Part shown: one piece after another, positions 1-11,639 of the stretch
How the letters are laid out: the number at the start of each line of letters is the position of its first letter
How positions within the stretch are numbered: position 1 is the stretch's first letter
DNA from: Bettongia penicillata ogilbyi
Taxonomy: Eukaryota > Chordata > Mammalia > Diprotodontia > Potoroidae
Assembly (NCBI GenBank): GCA_023548195.1
Contig: JAJHZJ010000014.1
Location: forward strand, 14,484,718 to 14,548,717
DNA: 64,000 nt
Reading direction: 5' to 3'
Position numbers and translations under genes: made by a program
Notes under the pieces: model-generated
Told to the model about the DNA's origin: nothing
Database searches by the model: none
What the model saw: the letters and a program-made list of their open reading frames with translations, nothing else

Positions 1-469
1 CTATGCCAGTGTCTCCCACATCTCACAATTGATCTTGATAATAACTTTGGCTCAACAGCCCAAATCTAGACTACTGCCTATTTTTATACAAACCTCAAGG
101 TAACAATAATTTCTACATTTTTAAAGACAATAAATACATTTATTAAATAAAATAAACTTTATTTTAAAATAATTTTTTATTTACAAAACAGAAGTGGGCA
201 AGATTTTACCCCCAGGGTTTTAGTTTCCAACTCTCGTTCTACTTTATCTAGCATTTTGCTATATTCTAGGTAAGCTATAAATAAATAAATGTTACAATAG
301 CATTTCCCTCATCTATCAGTTTAGTAATCCTATCAAAAAAGAATGTAAAATTAGCAGGGTATGACCTAATCTTGCTAAAGCCATGGTGACTCTTAAGTAC
401 AAGAACTTACTTTTTTTAAAATATATAATCGCTCAACAATATGTTTTGGACTTTTTTTGAGAAAATTAG
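1..469. other. AT-rich DNA without recognised features
   Basis: I see no gene or clear repeat here. The stretch is AT-rich, with a run of TTTA and AATAAA-like words near 130-180. It ends where the first HAL1 5' end begins. Confidence 0.5.
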
Positions 470-1157
470 GGAGGAGCCAAGATGGCAGAGTAGAAAGATA
501 AACATATGCTAGCTCCTAACCCACAGCCCATAAAATACCTGCAAAGAAGAACTCCTAACAAATTCTAGAGCAGCAAAAGCCACAGAACAATGGAGTGGAG
601 GAGATTTCTGTTCCAGAGAGACCTGAAAAACCAACACCAAAGGTCTGTCACGCACTGGACCCAGAGCAGAGACCAGCTCTGCCTTGGCTGCACAGCACCG
701 AGGGGAGCAGATCTGAGCAGGCTTCAGGGACAGAATCTCCAGTGGCAGCACAGGTCCCTCCACCCACAGGAACCAAAAGTCAGTGAGAGGGTCTTTTCTA
801 CTAGCCAAGAGGGGAGTGGGGTGTCTCCACAACTCAGGAGCCCTCAGGAGGCAGCAGCTGAGGCAGCAGCAGACAGGGGCTCCCAAAGCAGGCAGGAACT
901 TGGATCCATTTGTTGAAGGAATCCAAGTAAACTCCCTGAGGGAACTGAGACCTGACACTCCACTACCCCCACGTTGGTGGCCCTGCCCCCACCTGAGCAC
1001 CTGAATTTAATTTCACACTGAATAGCAGCCCTACCCCCACCAAAAACCTTGAGGCTGGGAAGCAGCATTTGAATCTAAGACCCCAAGCACTAGGGCATAT
1101 CTGGAGGCAAGGTGGGTGTGGAGAGGACACTCAGAAGCCAAGTAACTGGTTGGGAAA

Positions 1158-2252
1158 ATGCCCAGAAAAGGGAAAAAAAATAAGACCACAGAAGGTTACT
1201 TTCTTGGTGAACAGATAGCTCCTTCCATCCTTTCAGATGTGGAATAACAATGCTTACCATCAGAAAAAGACATAGAATTCAAGGCTTCTGCATCCCAAAT
1301 ATCCAAAATAAATATTCAATGGACTCAGGTCATGGAAGATCTCAAAAAGGATTTTGAAAATCAAGTTAGAGAGGTAGAAGAAAATCTGGGAAGAGAAACA
1401 AGACACATGCAAGAAGAGCATGAAAAGCAGGTCAACACCTTGCTAAAGGACACACAAAAAAATGCTGAAGAAAATAACACCTTGAAAAATAGGCTAACTC
1501 CATTGGCAAAAGAGGTTCAAAAAGCCAATGAGGAGAAGAATGCTTTCAAAAGCAGAATTAGCCAAATGGAAAACGAGGTTCAAAAGCTCACTGAAGAACA
1601 TAGTTCTCTCAAAACTGGAATGGAACAGATGGAGTATAATGACTTTATGAGAAACCAAGAAATTATAAAACAAAACCAAAAGAATGAAAAAATTGAAGAC
1701 AATGTGAAATATCTCATTGGAAAAACAACTGACCTGGAAAACAGATCCAGGAGAGACAATTTAAAAATTATAGGATTACCTGAAAGCCACAATCAAAAAA
1801 AGAGCCTAGACATCATCTTTCATGAAATTATCAAGGAAAACTGCCCTGAAATTCTAGAACCAGAGGGTAAAATAAGTATTCAAGGAATCTATCAATCACC
1901 ACCTGAAAGAGATCCAAAAAGAGAAACTCCTAGGAACATTGTGGCCAAATTCCAGAATTCCCAGGTCAAGAAGAAAATACTGCAAGCAGCTAGAAAGAAA
2001 CAATTCAAGTATTATGGAAATACCATCAGGATAACACAAGATCTAGCAGCTTCTACATTAAGGGATCAAAGGGCATGATATTCCAGAAGCCAAAGGAACT
2101 AGAACTAAAACCAAGAATCACCTACCCAGCAAAATTGAGTATAATACTTCAGGGGGAAAAAATGGTCTTTCAATGAAATAGAGGACTTTCAAGCATTCTT
2201 GATGAAAAGACCAGAGATGAAAAGAAAATTTGACTTTTAAACACAAGAATGA
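1158..2252 (+). pseudogene. HAL1 copy 1 ORF1 (L1 ORF1p-like), broken
   Basis: L1 ORF1p is an RNA-binding trimer with a coiled coil, an RRM and a C-terminal domain that packages LINE RNA. The longest open piece (1332-2078, 248 codons) covers the coiled coil (repeated E/K/Q heptads such as EVQKLTEEHSSLK) and the RRM (NLKIIGLPESH), then the start of the C-terminal domain (QDLAASTLRDQ). Upstream, from the ATG at 1158, the frame is broken by stops and shifts. After 2078 a small deletion shifts the frame, and the C-terminal words ITYPAK and FLMKRPEMKRKF are found in another frame. It cannot make a full-length protein. The family call rests on near-identity to the better copy at 58665-59765. Confidence 0.85.
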
Positions 2253-2384
2253 GGAGAAGCATGAAAAAGTAAACAGCGAAGAGAAGTCATAAGGGACTTA
2301 CTAAAGTTGGACTGTTTACATTCCTACATGGAAAGACAATATTTGTAACTCTTGAAACTTTTCGGTATCTGGGTAGTTGGTGGG

Positions 2385-2388
<4 letters not shown>

Positions 2389-2426
<38 letters not shown>

Positions 2427-2440
2427 TGCACATGCACATT
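2389..2440. repeat. CA microsatellite
   Basis: A (CA)n tract that grades into CACATG words. The same tract follows the ORF1 of HAL1 copies 2 and 4, so it is an expanded part of the HAL1 3' UTR. Confidence 0.9.
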
Positions 2441-2444
2441 ATAG

Positions 2445-2665
2445 CACCTGTCTGTGCAGACACAGCCCACACTGGGCTGTACTCTGCTCTAAGTCCAGTG
2501 CAATAGACCCTTCCTATCAGCCTTACAGATTGTCTTGGGCTGGAAATCTGTTTAACTCTGTCTTTTTGTGATTTCGGCTGCTCTATAATGTGTTTAGAGT
2601 CATTTTGAGAGATTTGAGGGGAAGAGCTCAGGCAGATCCCTCCTTTTAACCCTGTCATCTTTGTT
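2445..2665 (-). mobile_element. L1 5' UTR fragment, minus strand
   Basis: This piece parallels the end of the minus-strand L1 5' UTR at 38890-39262: CAATAGACC(C)TTCCT, TTTTTGTGATTT, GTGTTTAGAGTCATTTT and a terminal CTGTCATCTT that is the reverse complement of the AAGATGG start. It lies head to tail against HAL1 copy 1, in the opposite direction. Confidence 0.6.
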
Positions 2666-2689
2666 TTGCTCCTCTCAAGCACACTTTTT

Positions 2690-2880
2690 CAACTTTATTT
2701 TTATTGGGGTTTTTTTTTTGCATTTTTTGTTTTGCAACATGGATAATATGAAAATATGTTTTGTATTTCTTCATATGTATAATTGCTATCACATTTATTG
2801 TCTTCTCAAGGAGTAGGGGGGGCCAAGAGGGAAAAATTAGGAACTCAAAATTTTGAAAAATCAATAAAATACTTAAATGT
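2690..2880 (+). mobile_element. L1 3' UTR end fragment
   Basis: It shows the typical end of marsupial L1: ATGAAAATATGTTTTG, then a G-rich stretch and GGAACTCAAAATTTTG just before an A-rich tail with AATAAA. The same terminal words close the L1 at 48950-49350 and all complete HAL1 copies. Confidence 0.6.
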
Positions 2881-2954
2881 AATTGGGAAGCAGTTAATGA
2901 AATAAAGAACGTTTTCAGTAGAATAGATGAGGAACACCTTACAGAAGAACATGA

Positions 2955-3130
2955 GAACAACAGAGCAGTGATTGATAAACCCAAAGATGCTACCTAGTAT
3001 GTAAGAACTCATTATTTAATTTCAAAAAACTCTTGGGAACTTTGCAAAGAAATGTAGCATAAACTAGGTATAGACCAAAATCTGACATGATATATCAAGA
3101 TAAATTCCATACTGTTAAAATCATAACTAG
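2955..3130 (+). mobile_element. L1 ORF2 fragment
   Basis: The words AAGAACTCATTATTTAA and CATAAACTAGGTATAGACCA match the plus-strand ORF2 piece at 5305-5400. That region lies in the C-terminal half of L1 ORF2. No open frame remains. Confidence 0.55.
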
Positions 3131-3789
3131 CCTCAGCTGGCTGCTGTATTCTTTCACTCAGGCTTAGTGGAGTGTCCATAAGATGTATAATGCTACACAA
3201 ACCCTATCCCCACAAAGTAACATGCCCCACTCCCTCTGTTTCTTAGTTTTTTGGTCAGGCACTGGCAATTCAGAACTTGGTAGCACTGGTGTTATAGGAT
3301 TGTGGCTCCTGGCAGACTTTTGCTCATCATGGGTCAGTGCAAATTTCTGCATCCTGGGGCCTGGATCTCAACAGCACAGGAAGAAGGAGGGGGAGCCAAA
3401 GTATTGGGTTGATTTTTGTTGTAAGTCTGTGTTATGTTCTTTTTTCTGCTATTACAGTCTCTTTGCTGATTGTGTGGGAGGTGGAAGAGAAATGCTAAAT
3501 AAGTTGAGAGTCAGTAAGTGTCAGTTCATGAGGAATTTTTTTTAAACTTCTTATGAACTCTAAGTGTGAAAACCTTGGATACAGCTCAAGTTGATTTATC
3601 TTTGGATCATAATTTCTGTTTTTGAGAGGTATGGCAAATAGTAGTGATTAGTAAATATATCTAGTCCCCTATCTTGTTATTCAGGTGACCTGGAAATCTT
3701 TGATGTATCAATTCATACAATTTCCTACACTGCTTTGAATTCTTAAACTTTATTAATTTGTACTATATAGTAAAATTTATTACAGTAAT

Positions 3790-3950
3790 ATAGAAGAGAT
3801 TTTTCAGTTAATTGATAGGTCATCACTGTTTCCACTTTGCTATTATAAAGAGTGATGCTATGAACATTTTGGTATATTTGGGGCCTTTGATTTTGTCTTT
3901 GTCTTCCTTAGGGTATATGCCTAATAGTCAGAATGCTGTAACAAAAGTTA
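3790..3950 (-). mobile_element. L1 ORF2 fragment, minus strand
   Basis: The series AAAGAGTGATGCTATGAACAT, GGGTATATGCCTAATAG parallels the minus-strand ORF2 end at 54745-54835. It is short and diverged. Confidence 0.45.
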
Positions 3951-3954
3951 CTTA

Positions 3955-5205
3955 TATGAGTCAAGATGGTAGAGTAAGCAATAAATCATCATAACTCTCT
4001 CAAATTCATCTCCAACCAGCCATAGAATATTTCCCTCAAACAAATACTGGAACAACAGAACTAGCAAAAAGACAAGGTGAAACAACTTAAGAAACTTGGA
4101 AGATCAGTCTAGAACAGTAAGCATCCCAGCAAGCCCCATCTTGGAGAACTAGTGATAGATCGTAAGCCCCAGTGTGGTGGAGTAAGCAAATGCTAACACC
4201 CTTACCCCCAGCATGCCTCCACATACCCAGGGGAACCAACAGACTCCAGTTCTAAGAACCATCACAGACTTCAGAAAAGCCCCAGGCAAACAGGCATCCT
4301 CTAGAGGTCAGAACATTGTAATCTTCCATGTTAGCTCTAGGGAAATGCACAAACACCATACTGGCCCCAGCTCATGCCAGACATCATGACTAGGACACAA
4401 GCCCAGAACCAGGTAAACTTCCAGACCCCTAAGGCCCCCAGAAGCACCAGGCACCCCCCCATCCCATGTCTCCAATGCACTGTTAGTGGTGTTGTGAATG
4501 GATCCACCCATTCTGGAGAACAATTTGGAATTATGTCCAAAGGGCAATGAAACTGCAGCAATTCCATTACTAGGTCTCTACTCCCAAAGAGATCATAAAA
4601 AAGGAGGATAGAACCTACATGTGCAAAATTACTTATATTAGCCCTTTTATTGGCAACAAAATATATTGGAAATTGAGAGGATGCTGATCAACTGGGGAAT
4701 GACTGATCAAGCTGTGGTATATGAATGTAATGGAATACCATTATGCAATAAAAAATGATGAACACAGGAAGATTTCAGAAAAACCTGAAAAGATTTGTAT
4801 GAACTGATACAAAGTGAAATGAGCAGAACCAGGAAAACATTGTATACATTATCAGCAACATTGATGATCAACTATGACTCAGCTCTTCTCAGCAGCACAA
4901 TGATCCAAGGTTCATGAAGGAAAATCCAGATAAAGAACTGAGCAGATTCAACATCTTTTTCCCTTACTTTATTCTATCTCATGGTTTTATTTACTTTTGA
5001 TCTGTTTCTTCTTCCACAAGTATAGAAATGTTTTACATGATAGAACATGTATAAACTATATCAAACCACCTACCATTTTTAGAAGAAGGGAGGTGAGCAA
5101 AGGAAGGGAAAAAAATTGGGACTCAAAATCTTATAAAATGAATGCGAAAAATTTTTCTCAATGTGTAATTGAGGAAAAAATAAAATATTTAAAGAAAAAA
5201 AGAAA
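3955..5205 (+). mobile_element. Internally deleted L1: 5' UTR joined to ORF2 end
   Basis: The left part starts GAGTCAAGATGGTAGAGTAAG, an L1-type 5' end, and runs through a C-rich 5' UTR to about 4480. There it switches within a few bases to the L1 ORF2 end (GTGAATGGATCCACCCATTCTGGA onward), including the words for the tail of ORF2 near 4680-4850, and then to an L1 3' UTR with GGGACTCAAAATCTTATA and AATAAA at about 5120-5205. ORF1 and most of ORF2 are absent. This could be one deleted element that moved as a unit, or two pieces brought together by deletion or recombination. I could not read a target-site duplication. Confidence 0.5.
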
Positions 5206-5214
5206 AATAAACAG

Positions 5215-5935
5215 TGGTAGATCAGTGGAAAAAGATTAAGTACATAAGATACAGTAATAAAGTACCACAGTAAGCTAATGTTGGATTAACCAAAGACTCC
5301 AGCTTCTGAGATAAGAACTCACTATTTAACAAAAACTGCCTGGAAAAATGGAAAACAGTGTGGCAGAATCTAGGTATAGGCCAGCATCTTATACCATACA
5401 CCAAGATAAGGTAAAAATGGGTACATGATTAGACATAAAAGGTGATAACCATAAGCAAACCTGTCAGATTTATGGGAAAGGGAAAAATTGATGACCAAAC
5501 AAGAAAAATGGCATTGTGAAATATAAAAGAGATAATTTTTACTACATTAATTTTAAAGTTTTTGCATAAATAAAACTAATGCAACCAAAATTAGGAGGAA
5601 AGCAGAAAACTGGGAAATAATTTCTACAGCACATATCTCTGATAAAGTCTCATTTCTCAAATATATAGAAAACTGAGTCAAATTTATAAGAATATAAGTC
5701 ATTCCCCAGTTGATAAATGGTCAAAGGATATGAAGAGATAGTTTTCAAAAGAAGAAATTAAAGCTATCTATAGTCATATAAAAATGCTCTAAATCATTAT
5801 TGATTAGACATGCAAAATAAAACAACTCAGAGGTATCACCTCACACCAATCATATTGGCTAATATGATAGAAAAGGAAAATGGTAAATGCTGGAGAGGAC
5901 ATGGGAAAATTGGGACCCTAATGCATAGTTGCCAA
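5215..5935 (+). mobile_element. L1 ORF2 C-terminal half fragment
   Basis: The sequence is collinear with the ORF2 region at 48000-48420 (AAACTGAGTCAAATTTATAAGA, TTGATAAATGGTCAAAGGATA, GCAAAATAAAACAACTC). It extends further 5' with AAGAACTCACTATTTAACAA. It stops abruptly near 5935, within the words that precede the CCHC-like motif of ORF2. All frames are closed. Confidence 0.72.
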
Positions 5936-7673
5936 CCCCCCTCAGTAGTATTCTAGTTGTTTGTAGTTGACTATATAGCCTTTGTCAGCTAGCTGACAGT
6001 CTCAGAAGATTGAAAGCAACAAAGATTCTTGCCTAACCCTATTTGGGCCAGGGGCTACGTCTTTAATCCACTCTGGGAAGGTTGTCATTCTAGCTTTTAC
6101 CGAGTGCAAAGTCTACCCTGAAAAACCCTGTTATACTGCTTCGGCCCAGTTGGAAGATCTAGGGGCTAAATACTTGGTTTGGCCCCTGGTAAAGACTCTA
6201 AGCTTTTTACAAGCTTCAGCCCTGCTGAGCCTGTGATCCGCTCTGGGCAATCAGTTTTAAATTAGCTTTCTTTCTAACTTGAGAATGAGCCCACAATATG
6301 TCGCCATTTCCTGCTGCTTGGCTTGGAGCCCTGGGAGCTGATTCTCTCACTCTCTAGGCTGTACTTTCATCTACTTGTGTCTTGCTCTCGCCTCTCTATT
6401 TCACCTGTTATTGCCACGCTATTTCATCCCATATCTTGGATGAAGGGTTCTTCATTAAGGCTTCTTGAACTTTTGGACAAATTCAGAAATGTATGCCAGC
6501 TACCATTTTTGCCTTCAAATTTTCTGTCATTCCAGGAGAGTCTTCCAAAGTCTCTCAGATCCTTGGAAAGCCTTCCAAGTGTCTGTGATCCCAGGAAGTA
6601 TTTTTGAACATTTTGGGGTTTCCATAACCGAAGGCTACTTACTGATTTTTTTTTTAAATGAGACTCTTTTGGATATACTTAACATGAACATTAACAGCCA
6701 GGCTAATTAATCATGTTATTAAAATATATCAATTCAAATCTAAAAGCTCTGAGCTTTTATAGGCACATATAGGCCCAAAGCCTTTATGTTAGAAATATCC
6801 AGAACTTAAAGTTACTTTATTTCTAACATAATAGAAACAGAAGGATTGGAACATAGTAGTTATAGGAAGCTTTCCTTCTTTGTTATAAATATACCAGTGT
6901 TTATGAGAGGAAAAGTGAAAAGGGGATGATACTCATTGCTTTTAATAGCCAAATACCTTCTGTTGATCGTACAGGTATCAATCTGCATTGGACAATTAAC
7001 TAACTTTATATCATTTTTATGATAGTAGCCTTGCTTTATATAAAGCTATTAGACACTGACAGATCAGTTCAACATCTGTAGGAATTACAGCAGCAAAATA
7101 GCAATAGAAGGTTGTTCTTTGTCAGTGGAATGAATGTCATCAGTCAACTGTATTTCTTTTATACAAGTTTCTTAGGACTTGCATAATTCCACTACTACTG
7201 GAACCTACAAGAAATCAAGGAAGAAGTGCCCCCACTAGCTGAAGGAAGTTGTGGTCACAAAATTTAGAGTTTTATAGTTTATTATATAGGTAGTACACTG
7301 TATTTTGCTGTCACCAGATGAATAAATGCATAAAAACAGCAAACAATAATCCCATCATCTGCTTTTCTTATTCCAATATGATATTAAAATAATCTTATTC
7401 AGCTGAAAATGACAGGAGTCACATTAATGTAATAAATGCATTCATTGTGCCTTTAAGGAAGGAACTAATTTAAACCTTAAATTTTTGTTGCCAATTAACT
7501 ATGATCCAAAGAAGCTGTTTTAGAGAGAGAGAGAGAGAGATAACTTCGTAAACTAGCAACCTTTCCCTTTGAATCTCAATCTCATGTAGTTGGCCCAAAC
7601 TTTTCATTTTCCAACAAAACAAGTAGCAAGAATTAGGCCATAGCTAATTGGGTGATGAAAGTCAATTTAAAAT
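5936..7673. other. Unrecognised intergenic DNA with a short GA tract
   Basis: No gene or repeat family is recognised. The part at 5936-6660 is less AT-rich than its surroundings and might be an old LTR or LINE piece, but I see no paired copy in this window. A short (AG)n tract lies at 7521-7541. Confidence 0.4.
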
Positions 7674-7684
7674 AGAGACCAGAG
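7674..7684. repeat. Target-site duplication, left, HAL1 copy 2
   Basis: AGAGACCAGAG here pairs with AGAGACCAAAG at 10572-10582 (10 of 11 bases). The pair brackets HAL1 copy 2 exactly. Confidence 0.75.
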
Positions 7685-8124
7685 TGGAGCCAAGATGGCA
7701 GAGTAGAAAGACTCATGTATGCTAGCTCCGAACCCACAGCCCATATATTTCCTGCAAGAAGAACTCCCCACGAATTCTGGAGCACTGCAAGGCATGCAGA
7801 AACACAGTGGAAAAGATTTCCATTCCAGAGAGCCCGGGAGAGTGGTCCCCAGGGGTCCGTCACACCCCAGAAAGCGGAGCCCAACCCTGCGCTGCCCTGG
7901 TCGCACAGCCAAGAGAAGCAGATCCGAGCAGGCTTCAGGGATGGAATCTCTGGCAGCCGGGAAGGTCCCTCCGCCCACAGATGCTACAGGTCAGTGAGAG
8001 AGACGTCTAGGCTGGCCGAGAGGGGAGTGGGGTGTCTCCATGACTCGGGCCCCCTCGGGAGGCAGCGGCAGAGGCAGCAGTGGCAGCCCAGGATTCCCGG
8101 AGCAACACACAGAAGTTCAGGGGC

Positions 8125-8275
8125 ATTACCTGAGAAAAAACTGTGTTGCATACATAAACCCCCTGAGGGAACTGAGCCTGGGAGATGGCCCTGCCCCCAC
8201 CCGCTCCATTACTGAAGGTCTCTGCATAAAACCCCTGAGGGAACTGAGCCTGGGAGGCAGCCCTGCCCCCACCCA
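8125..8275 (+). repeat. Tandem 72-bp units in HAL1 5' UTR (copy 2)
   Basis: Two head-to-tail units share the words CATTAC..GAA, CATAAA.CCCCTGAGGGAAC, TGAGCCTGGGAG and CCTGCCCCCACCC. The second begins at about 8204. HAL1 copy 4 has the same pair at 58401-58545, so the duplication predates both insertions. Confidence 0.75.
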
Positions 8276-8419
8276 AGCACCAGAACTTAAACTCACATTG
8301 AATAGCAGCTACGCCTGCCACTGAAAGCCCATTTGAATCTCAGACTCCAAGCACTAGCTGGGCGGATCTAGGTGGGGCTGGGGACAGGAATCTCAGAAGT
8401 CAAGTAACTGGCTGGGAAA

Positions 8420-9521
8420 ATGCCCAGAAAAGGGAAGAAAAATAAGACTATAGAGAGCTACTTTGAGGGGGTATAGATGTTCCCACCTTTCAATTCTGAT
8501 GATGAGGAACTATTTTTACCATCAGGGAAAGATGTGGAGGTCAGGGCCTCTGTATCCCAGACATCCCAGGTGGATGTGCAGTGGGCTCAGGCCATGGAAG
8601 ACCTCAAAAAGGATTTTGAAAAGCAAGTTAGACAGGTGGAGGAAAAACTGGGAAGAGAAATGAGAGAGACGCAAGAAAAGCATGAAAAATGGGTCAATAC
8701 CTTGCTAAAGGAGACCCAAAAAAAATGCTGAAGAAAATAACACCTTGAAAAATAGGCTCACTCAATTGGCAAAAGAGGTTCAAAAAGCCAATGAGGAGAA
8801 GAATGCTTTCAAAAGCAAAATTAGCCAAATGGAAAAAGAGGTTCAAAAGCTCACTGAAGATAATAGTTCTTTCAAAATTAGAATGGAAGAGATGGAGTAT
8901 AATGACTTTATGAGAAACCAAGAAATCATAAAACAAAACCAAAAGAATGGAAAAATGAAAGAGAATGTGAAATATCTCATTGGAAAAACAACTGACCTGG
9001 AAAATAGATCCAGGAGAGACAATTTAAAAATTATGGGACTACCTGAAAGTCATGATCAAAAAAAGAGCCTAGACATCATCTTCCATGAAATTATCAAGGA
9101 AAAGTGCCCTGAGATTCTACAACCAGAGGGCAAAATAAGTATTGAAAGAATCCATCAATCACCACCTGAAAGAGATCCAAAAAGAGAAACTCCTAGCAAC
9201 ATTGTGGCCAAATTCCAGAATTCCCAGGTCAAGGAAAAAATCTTGCAAGCAGCTAGCAAGAAACAATTCCAGTATTGTGGAAATACAATCAGGATAACTC
9301 AAGATCTAGCAGCTTCTACATTAAGGGATTGAAGGGCATGGAATAGGATATTCCAGAAGTCAAAGGAACTAGGACTCAAACCAAGAATCACCTACCCAGC
9401 AAAGCTGAGTAGAATACTTAAGGGGAAAATATGGTCTTTCAGTGAAATAGAGGACTTTCAAGCATTCTTGATGAAAAGACCAGATCTGAAAAGAAAATTT
9501 GACTTTCAAACACAAGAATGA
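8420..9521 (+). pseudogene. HAL1 copy 2 ORF1 (L1 ORF1p-like), two main lesions
   Basis: ORF1p family by coiled coil, RRM (NLKIMGLPESHD) and C-terminal domain (QDLAASTLRD, ITYPAKL, FLMKRPDLKRKF). Near the start, a stop in GGGGGTATAG around 8470 and a shift break the first codons. The frame then opens from 8477 to an A-run at 8718-8724, where one extra A shifts it. It reopens at 8745-9332. The stop at 9330-9332 is TGA where copy 4 has CGA, as expected from decay of a methylated CpG. The frame then continues to the family stop TGA at 9519-9521. The protein cannot be made, but the decay is light. Confidence 0.85.
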
Positions 9522-10571
9522 GAAGAAGCATGAAAAAGTAAACAGAAAAGAGAAGTCATAAGGGACTTACCAAAAGTGAACTGTTTGCATTCCTACATGG
9601 AAAGACAATATTTGTAACTCTTAAAATTTTTCAGTATCTGGGTAGTTGGTGGGACCACACACACACACACACACATACACACACACACGTACACGCATGC
9701 ACGCACACACACATACACACATGCACGCACATACAGAGACAGAGAGCACAAAGTGAATTGAATAGGATGGGACCATACCTCAAAAGATATTAAGGTAAAT
9801 GGTGAGAGAGAAATGTAGTGGGAGGAAAGAGGGTGAAATGGAATGGGGTAAATTATATCTCATTCAAGAGGCAAGCAGGAGACTTTTTAGAGGAGGGAAA
9901 AAGAGGGGAGGTGCAATGAAGTTTACTCTCATCACATTCAACTAAAGGAAGGAATAAAATGCGCACTCATTTTGGTATGAAAACCTATCTTACAGTACAG
10001 CAAAGTGGGGGAGAAGGGGATAAGCAGGGTGGGGGGATGATGAAAGGGAGAGCAATGGGAGGAGGGAGCAATTTGAAGTCAACACTCTTGGGGAGGGACA
10101 GGATCAAAAGAGAGAATAGAAACAATGGGGGGCAGGATAGGATGGAGGGAAATACAGTTGGTCTTACACAACACGACTATTATCTAAGTCATTTGCAAAA
10201 CTGCACAGATAGGGCCTATATTGAATTGCCTGCCTCCCCAAAGGGAATGGGTGGGGAGGGAGGGATGGGGAGAATTTGGAACTCAAAGTTTTAGGAACAG
10301 CTGTTGAGTATTGTTCTTGCTACTAGGAAATAAGAAATACAGTTAATGGGGAATAGAAAGTCATCTGGCCCTACAAGACAAAAGAGAAGATGGGGACAAG
10401 AGAAGGGAGGGATGATAGAAGAGAGGGCAGATTGGTGATAGGGAAAATTAGATTGCTCGTTGTATTGGGGTGGGGGGAGGGGAGAAAAGGGGAGAAAATT
10501 TGGAACCCAAAATTTTGTGAAAGTGAATGTAAAAAGTTAAATAAATAAATTTTTATTAAAAAAAAAAAAGC

Positions 10572-10582
10572 AGAGACCAAAG
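10572..10582. repeat. Target-site duplication, right, HAL1 copy 2
   Basis: AGAGACCAAAG pairs with 7674-7684 with one mismatch. Confidence 0.75.
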
Positions 10583-10759
10583 GACCATGTTTCATAATGG
10601 GTGGAAACAAAAGTATCTGAGTCACCATTTAAAAGGAAATAAGGGAGGAAAGCCTATGCTCTGATGGAAGAACTCCTGGCAAAGGTTTCTAGCTCATACC
10701 TCTCTCCTCCATAATTTTTAGTGACAGCAGCAGCAATAGCAACAGCAACAGCAGCATTT

Positions 10760-10850
10760 CTATTGTGCTTTAAGGTTTGCAAAACACTTACATGTGTTAT
10801 CTCTTTTGATCCTTACAGTAATTCTTCAAGACAATTTATGATACTTGTGT
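10760..10850 (-). mobile_element. MIR-like SINE remnant
   Basis: GTGCTTTAAGGTTTGCAAAACACTT, TTATCTC(T)TTTGATCC and CAGTAATTCTTC follow the reverse complement of the MIR 3' half. Old and diverged. Confidence 0.5.
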
Positions 10851-11639
10851 TTAGGAGAGAGGGAGGAGAGATAGCATAGGAAGTAAAATAACTATAATGA
10901 TGAAGATAAAACATTTGTTAAACCAGACACTGTGCCAATTACTGTGGGGGGAGTGTGGGGGGAGGGAGGGAGGGAGGAGAATACAAACAAGAAAATTCCT
11001 GCCCTTAAGGAGCTTACATTCCTATGGAGAAAGACTAGAGAGAAAAAAATAGAGCTAGAAAAGGAATGTGGATTTGGAGGTGGGGTGGGTAAATGCTTGA
11101 TAGCATGGTGTGAAAATGCCTTAGACGCCTGTTTCAGATCATAATAAGGCAAAAGATCACTAATAGACCTCAGCATGCCATAAGCAGAGCTTAAGGTTCT
11201 AGTGGGAAGAGACGCAGCATTGTGTGGAAATGATTTTGAAATGGCAAATGAAAAGAGGTCAGTGTGTTTATTTCTAGTTTTATAGTCAATAGTCAACACA
11301 ATATACAATATCATTGTATATGTATGTAGAGGGGGGAGAGTGTACTTTCCTTAAACCCTGAGGCAGAGAAAGGGTGACACAAATGACCTAACTCAGAAAT
11401 AAGTCTGAAAGCTGCTGCAGTGGTGCTTTTGCATACTAACGAGAGTGAATCTTGAAAACGTTGATAAGAGCTGATCACGTATTAACTATCCACCTAAAGT
11501 TTCATATTAAAAGAGCCACAACACTTCCCTGACACAAGAGCAAGAGCTGTAGGATAGAGTTTCAGCTGATAGAATAGTAGAGAAGCTGGGAATGTCAGCT
11601 TCTAAGGCAGATGAAAGCAGCAGGAGAGTTGTAAGTCCT

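Larger units (their letters stand above)
470..2440 (+). mobile_element. HAL1 (half-L1) copy 1, 3'-truncated
   Basis: This is a non-autonomous LINE made of an L1-type 5' UTR and ORF1 without ORF2. It starts with GGGAGGAGCCAAGATGGCAG, the same start as the other HAL1 copies in this window. The 5' UTR runs to about 1157, a broken ORF1 follows, and about 190 bases of 3' UTR lead into a CA microsatellite at 2389-2425. The rest of the HAL1 3' UTR, present in the three other copies, is missing. Sequence beyond the CA tract belongs to an L1 5' UTR in the opposite direction, so the tail was probably lost at the microsatellite. No target-site duplication could be read. Of the four copies it is among the more decayed. 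Confidence 0.82.
7685..10571 (+). mobile_element. HAL1 copy 2, full length
   Basis: A complete half-L1. The 5' UTR (7685-8419) starts TGGAGCCAAGATGGCAGAG and is GC-rich. ORF1 lies at 8420-9521. A 1-kb 3' UTR holds a CA tract (about 9656-9735), a long G/A-rich stretch, two copies of a GGAGAA..TTTGGAAC..CAAA end motif (near 10266 and 10493), a G-run cluster near 10468-10490 and a poly(A) tail. No ORF2 is present between ORF1 and the tail. Insertion by L1-type target-primed reverse transcription is supported by the A-rich tail and the flanking duplication. Confidence 0.88.

Noticed and set aside
1332..2078. A 248-codon frame as a host coiled-coil gene
   Set aside because: The same protein recurs at 8745, 43017 and 58665 within transposable elements; it is HAL1/L1 ORF1.
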